36,033 nucleotides of DNA from a virus. Positions 12,601-19,459 of the stretch are shown one piece after another. Every line of letters begins with the position of its first letter. The first letter of the stretch is position 1. The position numbers and the translations under genes are program-made. The DNA lies in IMG/VR virus record IMGVR_UViG_3300041586_000038, positions 1 to 36,033 of that record, one strand, 5' to 3'. Below the pieces are notes generated by a model. The model was given only the letters and a program-made list of their open reading frames with translations. It was not told the origin of the DNA and ran no database searches.

Positions 12601-15600
12601 GATTTTGAGGTAAACGCCACGCGCGCTGCCTTCCGGCCCGATCATCGTCATGGAAACATCGCCAATGTTTGACGTGTTCCCTTTTTGAATGCTGATTTCC
12701 TTGGCGGCCTTGCCTTTCTTGTCCGTGATAGGAGTCCAGCCAGCCTCTTTCAGCACTTTTACCGTGGCGCGCAGCATGGTGTTGGCGGCGTCATGGAACG
12801 CAATGCGAGTTTCATTGAACCGTCCATCCTCGCTGCGATCATCCTCATAATATCCGTCCAGATTTCCATCCATATCAGGAAAAGCGCGCGTGGCCCCCGC
12901 TGATGCAGCCTTTGGCGCGGCGGCCTGTGCTGGCTTTTCCGCTTCTGGTGCTGTGTCACCGATACCCAAGGCGTTCTTCACCTCATCGGCGCGCGCGCGT
13001 GAGAAGATGAAACCACCTTCTTTTGCGTCCCACTTGAATGAAATATTGCCGACAACGGGCGGGGCGTCCTGCGCCACTCCCAAAAGAACGGCGGCCCTAT
13101 CACGGACATTCTTGATCGTAGGGGCGTCTTTAGGCGGATTTTTCGCCATATCGGCTGTAACGCTGTCAACCTCGGCCATCTGGGGGCCAAGCGGCAACTT
13201 GTGATCGCCATTTTTGATCCACATCAGGAACTCAACCGCCGACATTTCGGTAATGTTTCCAAAGCGCAACGGCCCAGAGTTGTCCGAGAACCCACGGTAA
13301 TAATTGGCCTTGGCTACATCAGGACCGGGATACCCGATCATGGACTTGGTTTCATCGAACTTTCCGGTATCGGGGTTGATCTGGTCGATCACCCAAACGG
13401 TTTCGGCCTTTGGATCGGGGCCCATGTAGAAGTCGAGGTGATCCCCATCGGCCCCGGTTGTGCCCAGTATCCGGCCATAGTCGGCGGGCATGGTGACAGA
13501 CCAAGCCTCGCCACCGGCATCAGTGCCGCTGCGGGTCGATCCCTTCTTGTTCTCAATGGAAAGCGTCAGGCCGCGCCAATTCACCTTGCCAGTCTTGTAG
13601 TTTTCAGCTTCGGCCTGCGCCGGGGTGGGGTTGGGATTGGTTTCAGCGGCGGCGGCATCGACCTCGGCGCGGGTCGGCGCGGCGTCCTTGATTGGGAACG
13701 CATCTGCAAGCGCAAGCGCCAAGGCATCCGGGCGCGATAGCTTTTGTGATGCCTCACCCAAAACGCGAAGGACCACTCCATCCTTGCGAACGATGGAGCC
13801 CCAGAACACATTCGTGGCAGAACTTCCAATGTCTGTCAGGCGGTAAACTGTGCCATCTGGCATCCGCACCGCCTTTTCGCCACTCCTGCGGGTCATAGCC
13901 TCGGTGAAGTCCTCCGGTCCGTTGACTTCCTCTGCGGGCCCTTCGTCACTCACGGCGGCTGGGGGTGTTGACTCCGCCGTGACGGAGGTAATCGGTTTAT
14001 CTCCGTCACGGGCGGGCACAGGCGCGGCATTGTCCTCTGCCGGGGTTCCCAAGTAATCTTTGGCCAGGTCGGCGTTAATGAACCATCCTGGTGAACCATC
14101 GGCCATTGCCTTCTTGAAGCTGTAGCTGTCGATCTTGTCAGCATCAGCCTTTTTGAAATCGCTGGCCGGGATCACTACGCCTGTCTTTTTTTTGCCCAAA
14201 TTGGTGATGTGCGTCACAGGATCGCGCGCAAGGGCGTCCCCTACGGCGCTGCGCAACGTCTCGTCCGAAGGTAGGGGAGAGGTAGGGGAAGGTGGGGGAA
14301 GGTCGGCATCTGTGGCCGGGTTTACTGCACCTCCACCGTTGCCGGTTGCAGTTGCACCATCCACACCATCATTATCAGCGGGAATAACGGGTCCGTCAGC
14401 GGCATCGACTGGCCCGCCTTCAGGAACCGTTGTAGTGATTTCTCCTGTTTCCGGGTCAAAAGTTTCATTTGGAGCAAGGCCGCTACGGACTCCTGCGCTG
14501 TCAGCCACATTGGAAGGTGCGGCAGGTTTTGGGGTAAAGGCTTCCCCTGCAATGGAGACAAGGTTGTCATATTTCTTGCGCAGCCCTTTCGTCCAACCAC
14601 CTTTTTCGGCGCGGTCCTCAATGGCGCGGGCCTCATTTGCGGCGATTTGCTCATTGTTCAGGTTTGGTTTTGCGGGCGCGGGCGGTGCTTCCGCCTTTGG
14701 CGCGGGCGTGGGCGTGGGCTTTGCGCCCGCTGGCTTTGCCTTCGCTGCCTCAGCGGCCAAGAGGTCTGTGGCCTTGGCTTCATTCACCGCTTTGTCGAAT
14801 GTTGCGGGCGGCACGGGCATTTCCCTGCCATCCACGCGCACGATCGCCACGCCATTTTCCTCGCGCTGGAACACAGCGTCCACCACGGCACCGGCACGGG
14901 TCTGCATCCTGACCGTTGTTCCGGGCTTGAACTCCGAAAACATGGGCGGCGGGGGATCAACGGGATCGGCCTCTGGGATTGGGGTCAAGTCGGGCGCGCT
15001 GGCCGCGATGGATTCGATGGGGCCAGGGGGGTTGGCAGTAACCCCGCCCATCACCGGGAGGGAATCCGGAGGGGAAGCGGGCGGGGCTACCTGACCTTGA
15101 CCGCTGCCTTCGGCCAAGGTGTTCTGTTTGCGCGGTGGGGCACCCATATCGCGCTCGAAATTCGTAGGGTCTTGCGGGCCGGGTCCAACCGGGCCCTCAC
15201 CAAAGATCGTGCCGCCGTTTGTGGGGGATGGAAGCGCAAGCATGGGCGGCGCTTGTGTCTCGTCCTGACCTCGCGCGCCACCGGGGATACCGGCCAAACC
15301 ACCGGGTCCAACACCGCCAAGCGCGCCAAGGATGAAATCCCCGAACGTGCCTTCGGTGACGTTGATATCCATTTTGGCGGCTTTGCCTGTGCCATAACGG
15401 GTAGCGATTGTCTCGGCGGCTTCCTGCAAGCCTTCCTCGGTGGAAGATAACGCCGCCTTGCCTGCCACGCGGGTGGCGATACCCTTGCCAGCAAGCGCGG
15501 CTGTGGGCTTGGTCAGGATTGCACCTGTCAGATAGCCACCAAGGCCACTGATCGGCGCAGTCATAAGGAACGCTGCACGCTCTGTTTCGCGCAAAACAAC

Positions 15601-16548
15601 GTCAAGCGCCTCTTGCGGTGTTTTGCCGCCTGCAATCTCGTCGCGGTAGGCCGCCGAATTGACTTCCAGCACGCTGCGACCATCGGGGGCTTTTTCGTTA
15701 TAGGCATCCATCACGATACCGCGTGCGGTTTCGGAGGCAGAACCACCACCCATTGCGCCGCCGACGACTGCGCCTGCCGCTGGGCCTGCAACCACACTTG
15801 CGGCCACAACAGGAAGCAATGAACCAAGAACATCGGCCATAAGCATGGCATACCCGCGCGGTGACGGGGCTTTACCTGCGGTCCATGTGTCAGGCTTTGT
15901 CAGATCACCATCGGGCGTGCTGTCCATCATGGCCTGTCGGCCCTCAGCGGAAACACCCTTTTGGATATTTTCGCCCCAATTGCGCACCACATCGCCGCCA
16001 GCCTTGCCCAGATCGCGGCCAAGGTTTTGCTCACCTGAACGTGTGCCTGTTGCGGCCTCGACCATTGGTGCAAACAGGTTGTCGTTCACAACGTCGATTG
16101 CGGCGTCAACTCCTTGGCCAACGCCCTCGACCATCGCACCGCCACCCTTGACAATGCTGCCGCCAAACTGTCGGCCAAGGTCGCCTGCAACGGAAGGTTT
16201 GGCTTTTGGCGCGGGCGCTGCCGGGTACATTTCATCTGCAATGTCATAGGCGCGGTTCATCAGGGCTGCGGCCTGGGCCGGATCGCCTGTGGCCTCTGCA
16301 ATCATGGCGTCGATGGATTTGCCTTGACCAATACCAGCGGCAAGAGACTGCGCAAACGCCTCGCTGTTGGACCCTTTGCCGCCTGTAGCCTCGTCCAGTG
16401 CAAAGAGGACGTTGGCAGGGACGTTGTATTTTGTGGCAAAGCCCTCAATCGCTTGGCGCGGGTCTTGCTGCGTGACCTCTTTTGGCTTCGCGGCCCCCAT
16501 CGCGCGCATTTGTGCATCATACGGATTGCCGGAAAATACGTTAGCCAT
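625..16548 (-). CDS. Giant polyvalent protein: pyrophosphatase-like, methyltransferase, SF2 helicase, zincin, GNAT-like, LPD38-like
   Basis: This is about 5307 residues from ATG 16548 (a GTG at 16584 would add 12 residues but sits on its own Shine-Dalgarno). Order of domains: hydrophobic, Gly/Ala-rich segments (~232-270 and ~330); Pro-rich linkers; a pyrophosphatase-like (InPase) domain ~980-1125 (WSVTMPADYGRILGTTGADG, DHLDFYMGPDP); an adenine N6-methyltransferase with EPTIGTGNF (2133-2141) and NPPFG (2199-2203); a DarB-like SF2 helicase with HHIVGAGKT (2914-2922), DEAH (3080-3083) and QREGRIIRQG (3518-3527); a zincin HEIIH (4071-4075); a GNAT-like domain with QRMGVSTAL (4255-4263); and a long C-terminus with hydrophobic stretches (~4795-4815, ~5015-5043) resembling LPD38. 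Polyvalent proteins of phages and conjugative elements enter cells with DNA and counter host defences. Confidence 0.92.
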   Translation of the reverse strand: MANVFSGNPYDAQMRAMGAAKPKEVTQQDPRQAIEGFATKYNVPANVLFALDEATGGKGSNSEAFAQSLAAGIGQGKSIDAMIAEATGDPAQAAALMNRAYDIADEMYPAAPAPKAKPSVAGDLGRQFGGSIVKGGGAMVEGVGQGVDAAIDVVNDNLFAPMVEAATGTRSGEQNLGRDLGKAGGDVVRNWGENIQKGVSAEGRQAMMDSTPDGDLTKPDTWTAGKAPSPRGYAMLMADVLGSLLPVVAASVVAGPAAGAVVGGAMGGGSASETARGIVMDAYNEKAPDGRSVLEVNSAAYRDEIAGGKTPQEALDVVLRETERAAFLMTAPISGLGGYLTGAILTKPTAALAGKGIATRVAGKAALSSTEEGLQEAAETIATRYGTGKAAKMDINVTEGTFGDFILGALGGVGPGGLAGIPGGARGQDETQAPPMLALPSPTNGGTIFGEGPVGPGPQDPTNFERDMGAPPRKQNTLAEGSGQGQVAPPASPPDSLPVMGGVTANPPGPIESIAASAPDLTPIPEADPVDPPPPMFSEFKPGTTVRMQTRAGAVVDAVFQREENGVAIVRVDGREMPVPPATFDKAVNEAKATDLLAAEAAKAKPAGAKPTPTPAPKAEAPPAPAKPNLNNEQIAANEARAIEDRAEKGGWTKGLRKKYDNLVSIAGEAFTPKPAAPSNVADSAGVRSGLAPNETFDPETGEITTTVPEGGPVDAADGPVIPADNDGVDGATATGNGGGAVNPATDADLPPPSPTSPLPSDETLRSAVGDALARDPVTHITNLGKKKTGVVIPASDFKKADADKIDSYSFKKAMADGSPGWFINADLAKDYLGTPAEDNAAPVPARDGDKPITSVTAESTPPAAVSDEGPAEEVNGPEDFTEAMTRRSGEKAVRMPDGTVYRLTDIGSSATNVFWGSIVRKDGVVLRVLGEASQKLSRPDALALALADAFPIKDAAPTRAEVDAAAAETNPNPTPAQAEAENYKTGKVNWRGLTLSIENKKGSTRSGTDAGGEAWSVTMPADYGRILGTTGADGDHLDFYMGPDPKAETVWVIDQINPDTGKFDETKSMIGYPGPDVAKANYYRGFSDNSGPLRFGNITEMSAVEFLMWIKNGDHKLPLGPQMAEVDSVTADMAKNPPKDAPTIKNVRDRAAVLLGVAQDAPPVVGNISFKWDAKEGGFIFSRARADEVKNALGIGDTAPEAEKPAQAAAPKAASAGATRAFPDMDGNLDGYYEDDRSEDGRFNETRIAFHDAANTMLRATVKVLKEAGWTPITDKKGKAAKEISIQKGNTSNIGDVSMTMIGPEGSARGVYLKIGESFSSGGNPQMMWRISQASDPYGSGSNQFMNPKGLTAIDLAQKIVAAHDRYAPPKAPTQENINASIIKAAQDSGQLEIIDGNPPSPVAELPMPKDFTLGSAVKMNANMAARSAGDPEASSGNWVTGDFKANIFRQNPYSVIGGYGKTRVEAINDAVKRAQRADAARKPTAPAPEKSPNDDLDFIIARVRSSLSRFEQAEAPHAVGMGRLGEFLIGIGSTNLAKLADKARVLDIGNNMIAGPEPIVDLIRDRLGDEAADLAMEAYDAGVEKAERVNAAAPMPKPRPTPQVAPMAGMSPLGVQPDAAAPEPAAAPVRTSSLSPEKQARRDAIRAEMAAAMRNQTSSGLDPKLLALGVELVILNIEDGIRGFAENLRNFMDDTGLTAKQVQRVMRASYNDARDEMDMAGEDISGMDSAIDVMAEARKVLAAEATAKPKLPQAANKVKTGKIVDDIPEWATSPDRITDTEDDAEGDSGWMNAGYLTNNIMIEARAAISPSSDGTRKLLQIRMVWSPTMFTNGIWSWQKLGTSAMDSLGGFELDVEQYSGNYSSDSTEEITEELGVDAEDGDAIWGAYAAEIKSMVGQSISQSAKPSQKAPKRDTIEAQPPAKDVENERDTPNEDSGMDQGGLGGREQQRPADDARPFVEREPIVAGGEGRAEDERPAGNGLAGGVVGDSAGVPRTPTTERSGSSPGNFVITPDFPLGEGTDGTKIDNNIAAIRLVNELETQNRFATKDEQAVLARYVGWGGLKRVFDPGEAGKTTQFGRAQATLRELLTKDEYRAAGTSTADAHYTSRTIVNGMWATMRRFGFEGGRAMEPTIGTGNFVGLMPADISGKTEWFAAEMDDTTGKIAKHLYPDATIFGGTAFQDAPFRNGTIDVAIGNPPFGSSVILSKMHPEIPPMSIHNFIIAKTGMHLRDGGIMGMVVTRNFLDVANPQARSYLARHFNFLGAVRLPNNAFLANAGTEVTTDIVWFQKRPEGDPTGDLSWLETNVAGPNGTTLNGYFAANPEMMLGRPAMDGTMRRGDGTEFTLHSDGRDLGTALSGALAKIDGELPTHTEALEAAVVEGPTTSDLAIGQSILLPDGKIMMRRDDDTEGNAQVIEVNKDTLWGDAALPMVAARDALTAYRDAIKSGTPDQQAVAVDRALIRMVEALSVSFNDKAEDGAKFSHKKTPPPGMGKQAHGAFGTMLEALTDQNPYFGKAQAAALKELTAAIETKKIGDKKFKTLRGLLSLRNNTLALLAAENANNPDMDKMRAALRKEYTTFVKAHGFVNNAANDAVLGGVPGIEAALESRYKKANKEKGIEETADPAAILKKRVIVPYTEATSADSSADGVQISLRERGRLDIPLIAKLTKKTPEQVRKELTAGDKPMIFKDPKRDEYVLADEYLSGNLAEKIEDAEKAGMGENVKALEAAMPEPKRAEQISPVIRSQWIPGEVFEEFARALGAKKAKIRPDPLSGTIHMDIEGSDASEFGAQFRTERKSAIEIFEAVARGKQIVVSDRAHDGKSVKNERETMNANAAAERMAEEFMKWAYLNPERQSKIVNAFNEKMNVVKDRQYDGVNYLTTVGQNPDIQMRNSQKNGAWRMILSPSTLLHHIVGAGKTFTAITAIMERKRLGLSRKTLVSVPNHLVGQWARDFYALYPGANILVATEKDFSQQNRRKLIARIATGDYDAIIIGHSQLKNIENDPADVRLIMEEQIDDLEEALNAAKANKESGSTVSQINSKVKKYKEKLEAMLVEVKSDDIGFNFNQTGIDNLVIDEAHEFKNLEYATSAQRIVGMNNPEGSQRALDLYIKTRSISNRDGALGFLTGTPVSNSLVEIFTIMKYQAPGMLRKMGLMHFDTWSAAFIQAKERFEYTPAMKLKQRRVMSGLVNLGPLAQIYKSFADIVMRPQVEAMYKEQIEAENAKIKDKSKHKSTKFPTPKIKGGGRRLISVTSTPDQNEFTDYLVMRSDGIKRNAGNKAYPSVDNMLWVLSDARKASIDIRTIDPSAKRDKNSKVVIAGNEVLRIAANWEAVRGAQLIFADSSVPTKTALKGVKQSVMDVWKRSGMTPAQAKARVASDVGKPWLQQAGEAMEAVEARIEGGTLSLAALDTIEEWMNGEGREAVSLAQTADSGFSFYDDVKAYLVENGIDPKEVAFIHDYDTADKKAGLFDDVNAGRVRVLIGSTFKMGAGMNAQERLVGLHHIDAPWRPSDMEQREGRIIRQGNSLYENDPEGFEIEITAYATEKTSDVVLWQVLERKASGIEQFLNSTADNLIEPDDSDAESYAAFMAQSTGNPVFLKKMEAEKELRDTEASQSSQLLAVGEAKSFLREAPANIAGWTDDVKAAETLSFDGFKDAGKMWSDYNTAIDAHQDAKAANEIEADAARKRNADRPKGQKAELLPKFEQPVPTILPEGGKPDAYYKAVLDALEVVGDPTVGREYGFARARPINLGDGVILSVNSFQGLGSDVAYGADVTINGRRRTLLSNSIAIKNVLNSRALIGGLSPNSVKMAVDRFIANQERQISDTKKATPRMEERAASVVDRSIARKLARDVGKFKGLVRLAEVETAKDRLGKPNRFAKMDDKGRDLATDQSSDAPLMDNGNPFVHTIGGKTYTAPFGALDERLARAGTEVNRVFARGVSADGDQVLLVIEQSQVKVEKGEAPLGTAFEVVDTYPLDGTEEVRASEMREFAPGNDAQITPDDISGITRDMNAELARTGLSGKVTVRVVRRLVSHVSGNAIAGRFGVSEGITVAANAGIEKIGIMRHEIIHALRNEALWNKPHGLFSAEEWRGLVKEARREPEIVASVMQRYKDQPAAMQSEEMVAELYRLWAQNRDQYSGIEKAMAKVEAFIVAMANMLRGRGFGSAALTMERIASGKVGGRGPDGPGGGQARKDGAEMRADMGSVTETESKNTVTFSVTRNGETATLIAYKMDDGGLQADITEVPAKMQRMGVSTALHDAAIEWANQNGGRFLSGYELTKDGASFYEGLRKKGYFVDLVDLENGEQAFNVRKTDATAAPEMTALAGTVRAKYQGLVSARLWRDPKEVLRNITTDSMTGDKMSVLALVPGRALFAEMGSKMLSTKRYLRAKEEMDTLRNEWHSDAAGVAQEWIDMQKKSPTANDGMMDLMHRSTMTGVDPSKPDPWGKDDNFLRMAKIEYSRLGESAPDWAKKKLADEKTRKRSYAAIKALYDALPADYQAFYVKVKDSYEKLANDFDIALEDNIKAGAKIALKRAEREHRKTLRKMDDDGLKGTERQAALDEADTILAKVRARAANGSASQIRTMRKVFEGQRLKGPYFPLARFGNYFVTVRDEKGEVINFSRFDSESKQQVFRTEQEAENPGRVRHGLMSSSADMKDQVDPKFVADVEMMLADSGASPEVMDAIWQRYLETMPDQSIRTSKIHRKGREGFNRDALRSYTSHTFHGAHQLARLKYSLEMQDSLDDASEEARRADDPNRATAVVNEMRKRMEWTMNPTGSAWSAMASSLAFVWYLGVSPAAALVNITQTTVIGPAILKAGLKNATIGKIMTELGRAAKDFGKGQGVSWKDTWSAENSPTLSADEKAAMIEGYRRGTIDKTQAHDLAAVAETGVEFNPVREKWMRRIGFAFHHAERVNREVTFLAAYRLARADGMNHTDAIEKGADLTWKTHFSYQNSDRPRFMQGDIPKVIFIFRQFSTNILYRLFRDSHQSLQGASKAERKEARTQLVGITLSMMAHAGFKGVWGYGLLMGLLALFFPGDADDVEEWMQDALLMEGDSLGVAAANYAAGAFLNGIPGQLTGAALTNRIGMPDLWFRGSDRNLEGSDLVQHYINELAGPIGGIAYSVLGRGLPNIAEGIATGSGDTLARGVESSTPKFVRDVLRTGRYALEGVTTWNGDTLIEDVNPWELLLQANGFTPARVAEQYDMNTRLKNKESEVMDERKAIHKAASNALKEGQPIPESVMDDVRDFNTRFPEYPITGATIRQSFKGRMRASQRNEGGVSLNPRLNDRLRGDLAPPIN

Positions 16549-16559
16549 AGGAAAGCCCC

Positions 16560-16592
16560 CAAAAGACAGATTGGTGGGAGGCACTTCCTGTG
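16560..16592 (-). promoter_or_regulatory. Bipartite leader element upstream of giant gene
   Basis: On the minus strand: CACAGGAAGTG, 15 nt, TCTTTTG, ending 11 nt before ATG 16548. Both blocks and the spacing are identical to the element at 27983-28015 in the capsid-gene leader, while the 15-nt spacers differ mostly. Chance identity of 18 aligned positions in two short leaders is very unlikely. A phage-specific promoter is the first guess; an RNA-level control site is the alternative. Confidence 0.6.
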
Positions 16593-16646
16593 GCTACCTT
16601 ATCTTCAATCAATACCCCATTTAGGGGGCATCAGACAAGAACCGTA

Positions 16647-18713
16647 TCACGGGCGGCGCAACACGGGCGGCATTGGGGCTGTTCCACCCTCCATCGGCGC
16701 GGGACTGCCCTGCGCCGACTGGCCTGCCAGTGCCGCCTCGGCCTCGGCCCGTGCTTCGCCGTATGTCAATGTGACCGTCCCATCCAAGCCCTTAGACGCT
16801 TCAAGAATGACCTCCGTCACTTCATCAATGCGTTTTTCGCGCTTTTCCTCGGCCTGCGCTACTGTTTTTGCATCAGGCACAGCCCCAAGTGCCGCCGCCT
16901 TGGCCGCCTCGGTCCTTTGCTTCCAGTATTCAAAAGCCTGCTCTGGGGCCAAGAGCGTGATGCCCATGGTCACAACGTCCTCTGGGTTGTCGTATTCCTG
17001 CTCGAAGGTCTTGCCTGTCTTTTCATCGCGGAACACAATTCTGGCCCCGGCAATGTCGCCTTTGCGGTTGGTGATGTTCCCCTCGGCGTCCATGAACCCC
17101 GATTTGTCTGTCACAATGGTTGTATCATCGCCAAAGTAATCAAGGCGGTTATACCCTTCCATGATTTCGCTGGCAAAGCTGTCAAAGTCACCCACGGACG
17201 CGGCAAAGCTGGCGCTCGCCCAATTCCGCATCCCAGCCTTGACCTGGCCCTGATCCATGAACTCTTGAAACTCTTGGGCCTTGTCGATCTGGCCCCGGCG
17301 CAAAAACTCTTTCATTACGATTGGGGCGCCGACCTCGCGGTAGCGTTCAAGGAATGAATCAGCGGCACGTTCGCGCTGCGCTTCGGTGAAGGGGCGATTG
17401 CCTGCGGCCCCTAGCTGCGGTGCGTCTTGTGCCGCTGCCGCTGCTGCGGCCTCAATAGCTGGCGTGCTGGCGGTTCCCATTGCGGCTGTGGCCGCCCCGG
17501 CAAGCTGCTTGGTCGCGGGGGATGCGTTTTCAGGCACATTCGACACGCGCGGGCCGGGGCCTGTGGCTGATGCGGGCTGTTGCTGCGGCGGCTGGCCGGG
17601 ACTGACCGGGGGCTGACCCTGGGCCTGCGGGGCCTGCTGCATCTGCGGTGCTGCGCCCAATGTCGGAAGATATGGCAATTCAACACCGTCAGGCCCGCCT
17701 GTCGCATATTTCAGCACCGGGTTGATCTGTCGGTTCAAGGCATTGCTGGTCATGATCACGGCATTTGCGGCGGCGGTTGGAATAGCGTCTATCGCCGCTA
17801 TTCCACGGTTTTTTGCTTCTCGCAAATCAGGACCGAGGCCATTCTCACCGAATTTGAAGTCATAGTTTGGCTTTGATGCGTCAAGCTGTTCTTGAATATT
17901 CTTGCGAAAACCGTCCATGTCAAAATTGGGTGCGGCGGTTGGCGTGGCACCCTTGGTTTGTGTCGCCTTCCATTCTTCTTCCAGTGCCACGGCATCAGCC
18001 ATGGCCGACCGATACTCGGCTGTGTTTCTGGGCGTCTGCTGATCTTCTGGAGGCAACATAGGCTCAAGCCTGCGCAAACGCTCGGACGCCATTGCGCGCC
18101 GCTCGTCAAGGGTAGGCGGCTGCTGCCCCACACGTCGATCATCTTGAGGCATTTGCATCTGTGGCTGCGCCTGCGGAGGCTGTGGCTGCATCTGCTGCGG
18201 CTCTTGGCCTACGCGCCTGTCGTCCATCGGCGCATCTGCGCGGCGCGGCCCCGCCTGTGCGCCCATCGGTGCGCTTGGATCGAATCCACGCTCAAACGCG
18301 GCAACGGACGCCGAACCACGGGTCGCTGTGTCTACCGCAGCCCCAAGGTTCCTCGCCACTTCGCTTGCCGGTCCTGGGGGAGGTGCGCCCATCGTGCTTG
18401 TTCTGGCTTCCCCCGCTCCCGCGCCGCCTCCTGATCCATTTGGAGGTGCGCCGAGGGTCGCGTCATAGGCATCCTGTGCGGCCTTGCGATAAGCATCATC
18501 ATCAGCGCGCGCGCGATCATAGTCAGACACAGCGCGGCCTTGGTTGCCGCGCGCCCATTCATGCCGTTCAGAAATTCGCCCTTGTTCATCCGCATAATAC
18601 CCATCCATCTTTTCTTGACGCTTTTTTGCGTCCTTACGATCATCCCAACCGTTGCGGATTTCGCGGCCTCTGAAAAAGCCATCGACAAGCCCTGCAATAC
18701 CATAAGCACTCAT
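16647..18713 (-). CDS. Large internal virion protein with disordered Pro/Gln middle
   Basis: This is a 688-residue protein. It starts MSAYGIAGLVDGFFRGREIR, a motif that resembles the start of the upstream hydrolase-like protein. Residues ~90-220 and ~355-430 are strongly Pro/Gln/Ala/Gly-rich and probably disordered, with repeats of DDRRVGQ and GAPP. The C-terminal ~250 residues are helical (QRERAADSFLERYREVGAP, then EAKTVAQAEEKREKRIDEV-like). No catalytic motif was seen. Its position, coupling (ATGA) and composition suggest a core or ejection-channel protein that passes into the cell with DNA. It precedes the giant gene by a 98-nt gap. Confidence 0.7.
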   Translation of the reverse strand: MSAYGIAGLVDGFFRGREIRNGWDDRKDAKKRQEKMDGYYADEQGRISERHEWARGNQGRAVSDYDRARADDDAYRKAAQDAYDATLGAPPNGSGGGAGAGEARTSTMGAPPPGPASEVARNLGAAVDTATRGSASVAAFERGFDPSAPMGAQAGPRRADAPMDDRRVGQEPQQMQPQPPQAQPQMQMPQDDRRVGQQPPTLDERRAMASERLRRLEPMLPPEDQQTPRNTAEYRSAMADAVALEEEWKATQTKGATPTAAPNFDMDGFRKNIQEQLDASKPNYDFKFGENGLGPDLREAKNRGIAAIDAIPTAAANAVIMTSNALNRQINPVLKYATGGPDGVELPYLPTLGAAPQMQQAPQAQGQPPVSPGQPPQQQPASATGPGPRVSNVPENASPATKQLAGAATAAMGTASTPAIEAAAAAAAQDAPQLGAAGNRPFTEAQRERAADSFLERYREVGAPIVMKEFLRRGQIDKAQEFQEFMDQGQVKAGMRNWASASFAASVGDFDSFASEIMEGYNRLDYFGDDTTIVTDKSGFMDAEGNITNRKGDIAGARIVFRDEKTGKTFEQEYDNPEDVVTMGITLLAPEQAFEYWKQRTEAAKAAALGAVPDAKTVAQAEEKREKRIDEVTEVILEASKGLDGTVTLTYGEARAEAEAALAGQSAQGSPAPMEGGTAPMPPVLRRP

Positions 18714-19459
18714 TGTGGGTAATCTCCCTGCCGCATCGTTGGTTGTGGTGCGCCAAGCGCGCGCGGCTTCACCGAACCGCCATTGGCTTCAAATTTGGCG
18801 ATTGCCTGGTCAAGGTCAGCATCAGAAACGCTGTGAAACCCCTCCCATTCGGCGCGCAGCCCTGCACGTTTTGCCGCGGGGGTTTTTCCGCCCGATATCC
18901 GCTGGCCCGCAAGGTGGTTTACCATGTTGGTTTGGGTTTCTTGATTGAACACCGTGTCACTGGGCAAGCCCATTTGCTGCGCGGTGTTGCGCATGGTTGT
19001 GCCGACGATCTGCCCAAAGCCCATGGGCGTTGCCACACGCCCAACCTTGCCTTTGACCCATTGGCCATACTCGCCCGAAGGCTTGGAAAACTCGGCCAAT
19101 TCGTCCAGCGTCATTTTGGAAACGTCCACGCCCGCGAATCTTCCGCCGTTCTGGCTGTGGCCAAACAGGGTGTCATAGCGCCCGCCACCTTCCTTTGCGG
19201 CCAGAAGGCTTGCAAAATCCCCATTGCCGGGAACACCTGCACCGCCCGATCCGGGCTTGCCATAGCCAAAACCGCCCGCGCCGGGTTGCATTTTAGTATA
19301 GGCGGGGCCCGCACCCTGCGGAGGTGCGCCCATGCTGCCCATCTGGTCGGCACGATTGTTGTGATAAGTCATCCAATCGTCGTGGCGCTTTTGTTCGTTT
19401 TTCCGTTCACGCGATGCGCCAAAGCCTTGCGCAAACCCTGCAATTGCTGACAGGCTCAT
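18710..19459 (-). CDS. Internal virion peptidoglycan hydrolase-like protein
   Basis: This is a 249-residue protein. After an N-terminal segment (MSLSAIAGFAQGFGASRERK) and a Gly/Pro linker (GAPPQGAGPAY), residues ~80-190 resemble lysozyme/transglycosylase-like phage hydrolases: FASLLAAKEGGGRYDTLFG with E89 as a candidate catalytic acid, then DVSKMTLDELAEFSK and PMGFGQIVGTTMRNTAQQMG. Such a protein could open the cell wall during DNA entry. Overlaps of 4 nt (ATGA) with the genes on both sides show translational coupling. The catalytic assignment is by pattern only. The C-terminus ends ALGAPQPTM, echoing a motif in its two neighbours. Confidence 0.75.
   Translation of the reverse strand: MSLSAIAGFAQGFGASRERKNEQKRHDDWMTYHNNRADQMGSMGAPPQGAGPAYTKMQPGAGGFGYGKPGSGGAGVPGNGDFASLLAAKEGGGRYDTLFGHSQNGGRFAGVDVSKMTLDELAEFSKPSGEYGQWVKGKVGRVATPMGFGQIVGTTMRNTAQQMGLPSDTVFNQETQTNMVNHLAGQRISGGKTPAAKRAGLRAEWEGFHSVSDADLDQAIAKFEANGGSVKPRALGAPQPTMRQGDYPQ

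Noticed and set aside
16612-16622. CCCC-ATTTA-GGGG hairpin before the giant gene as a terminator
   Set aside because: The stem is only 4-5 bp and no U-run follows, so it is too weak to call.
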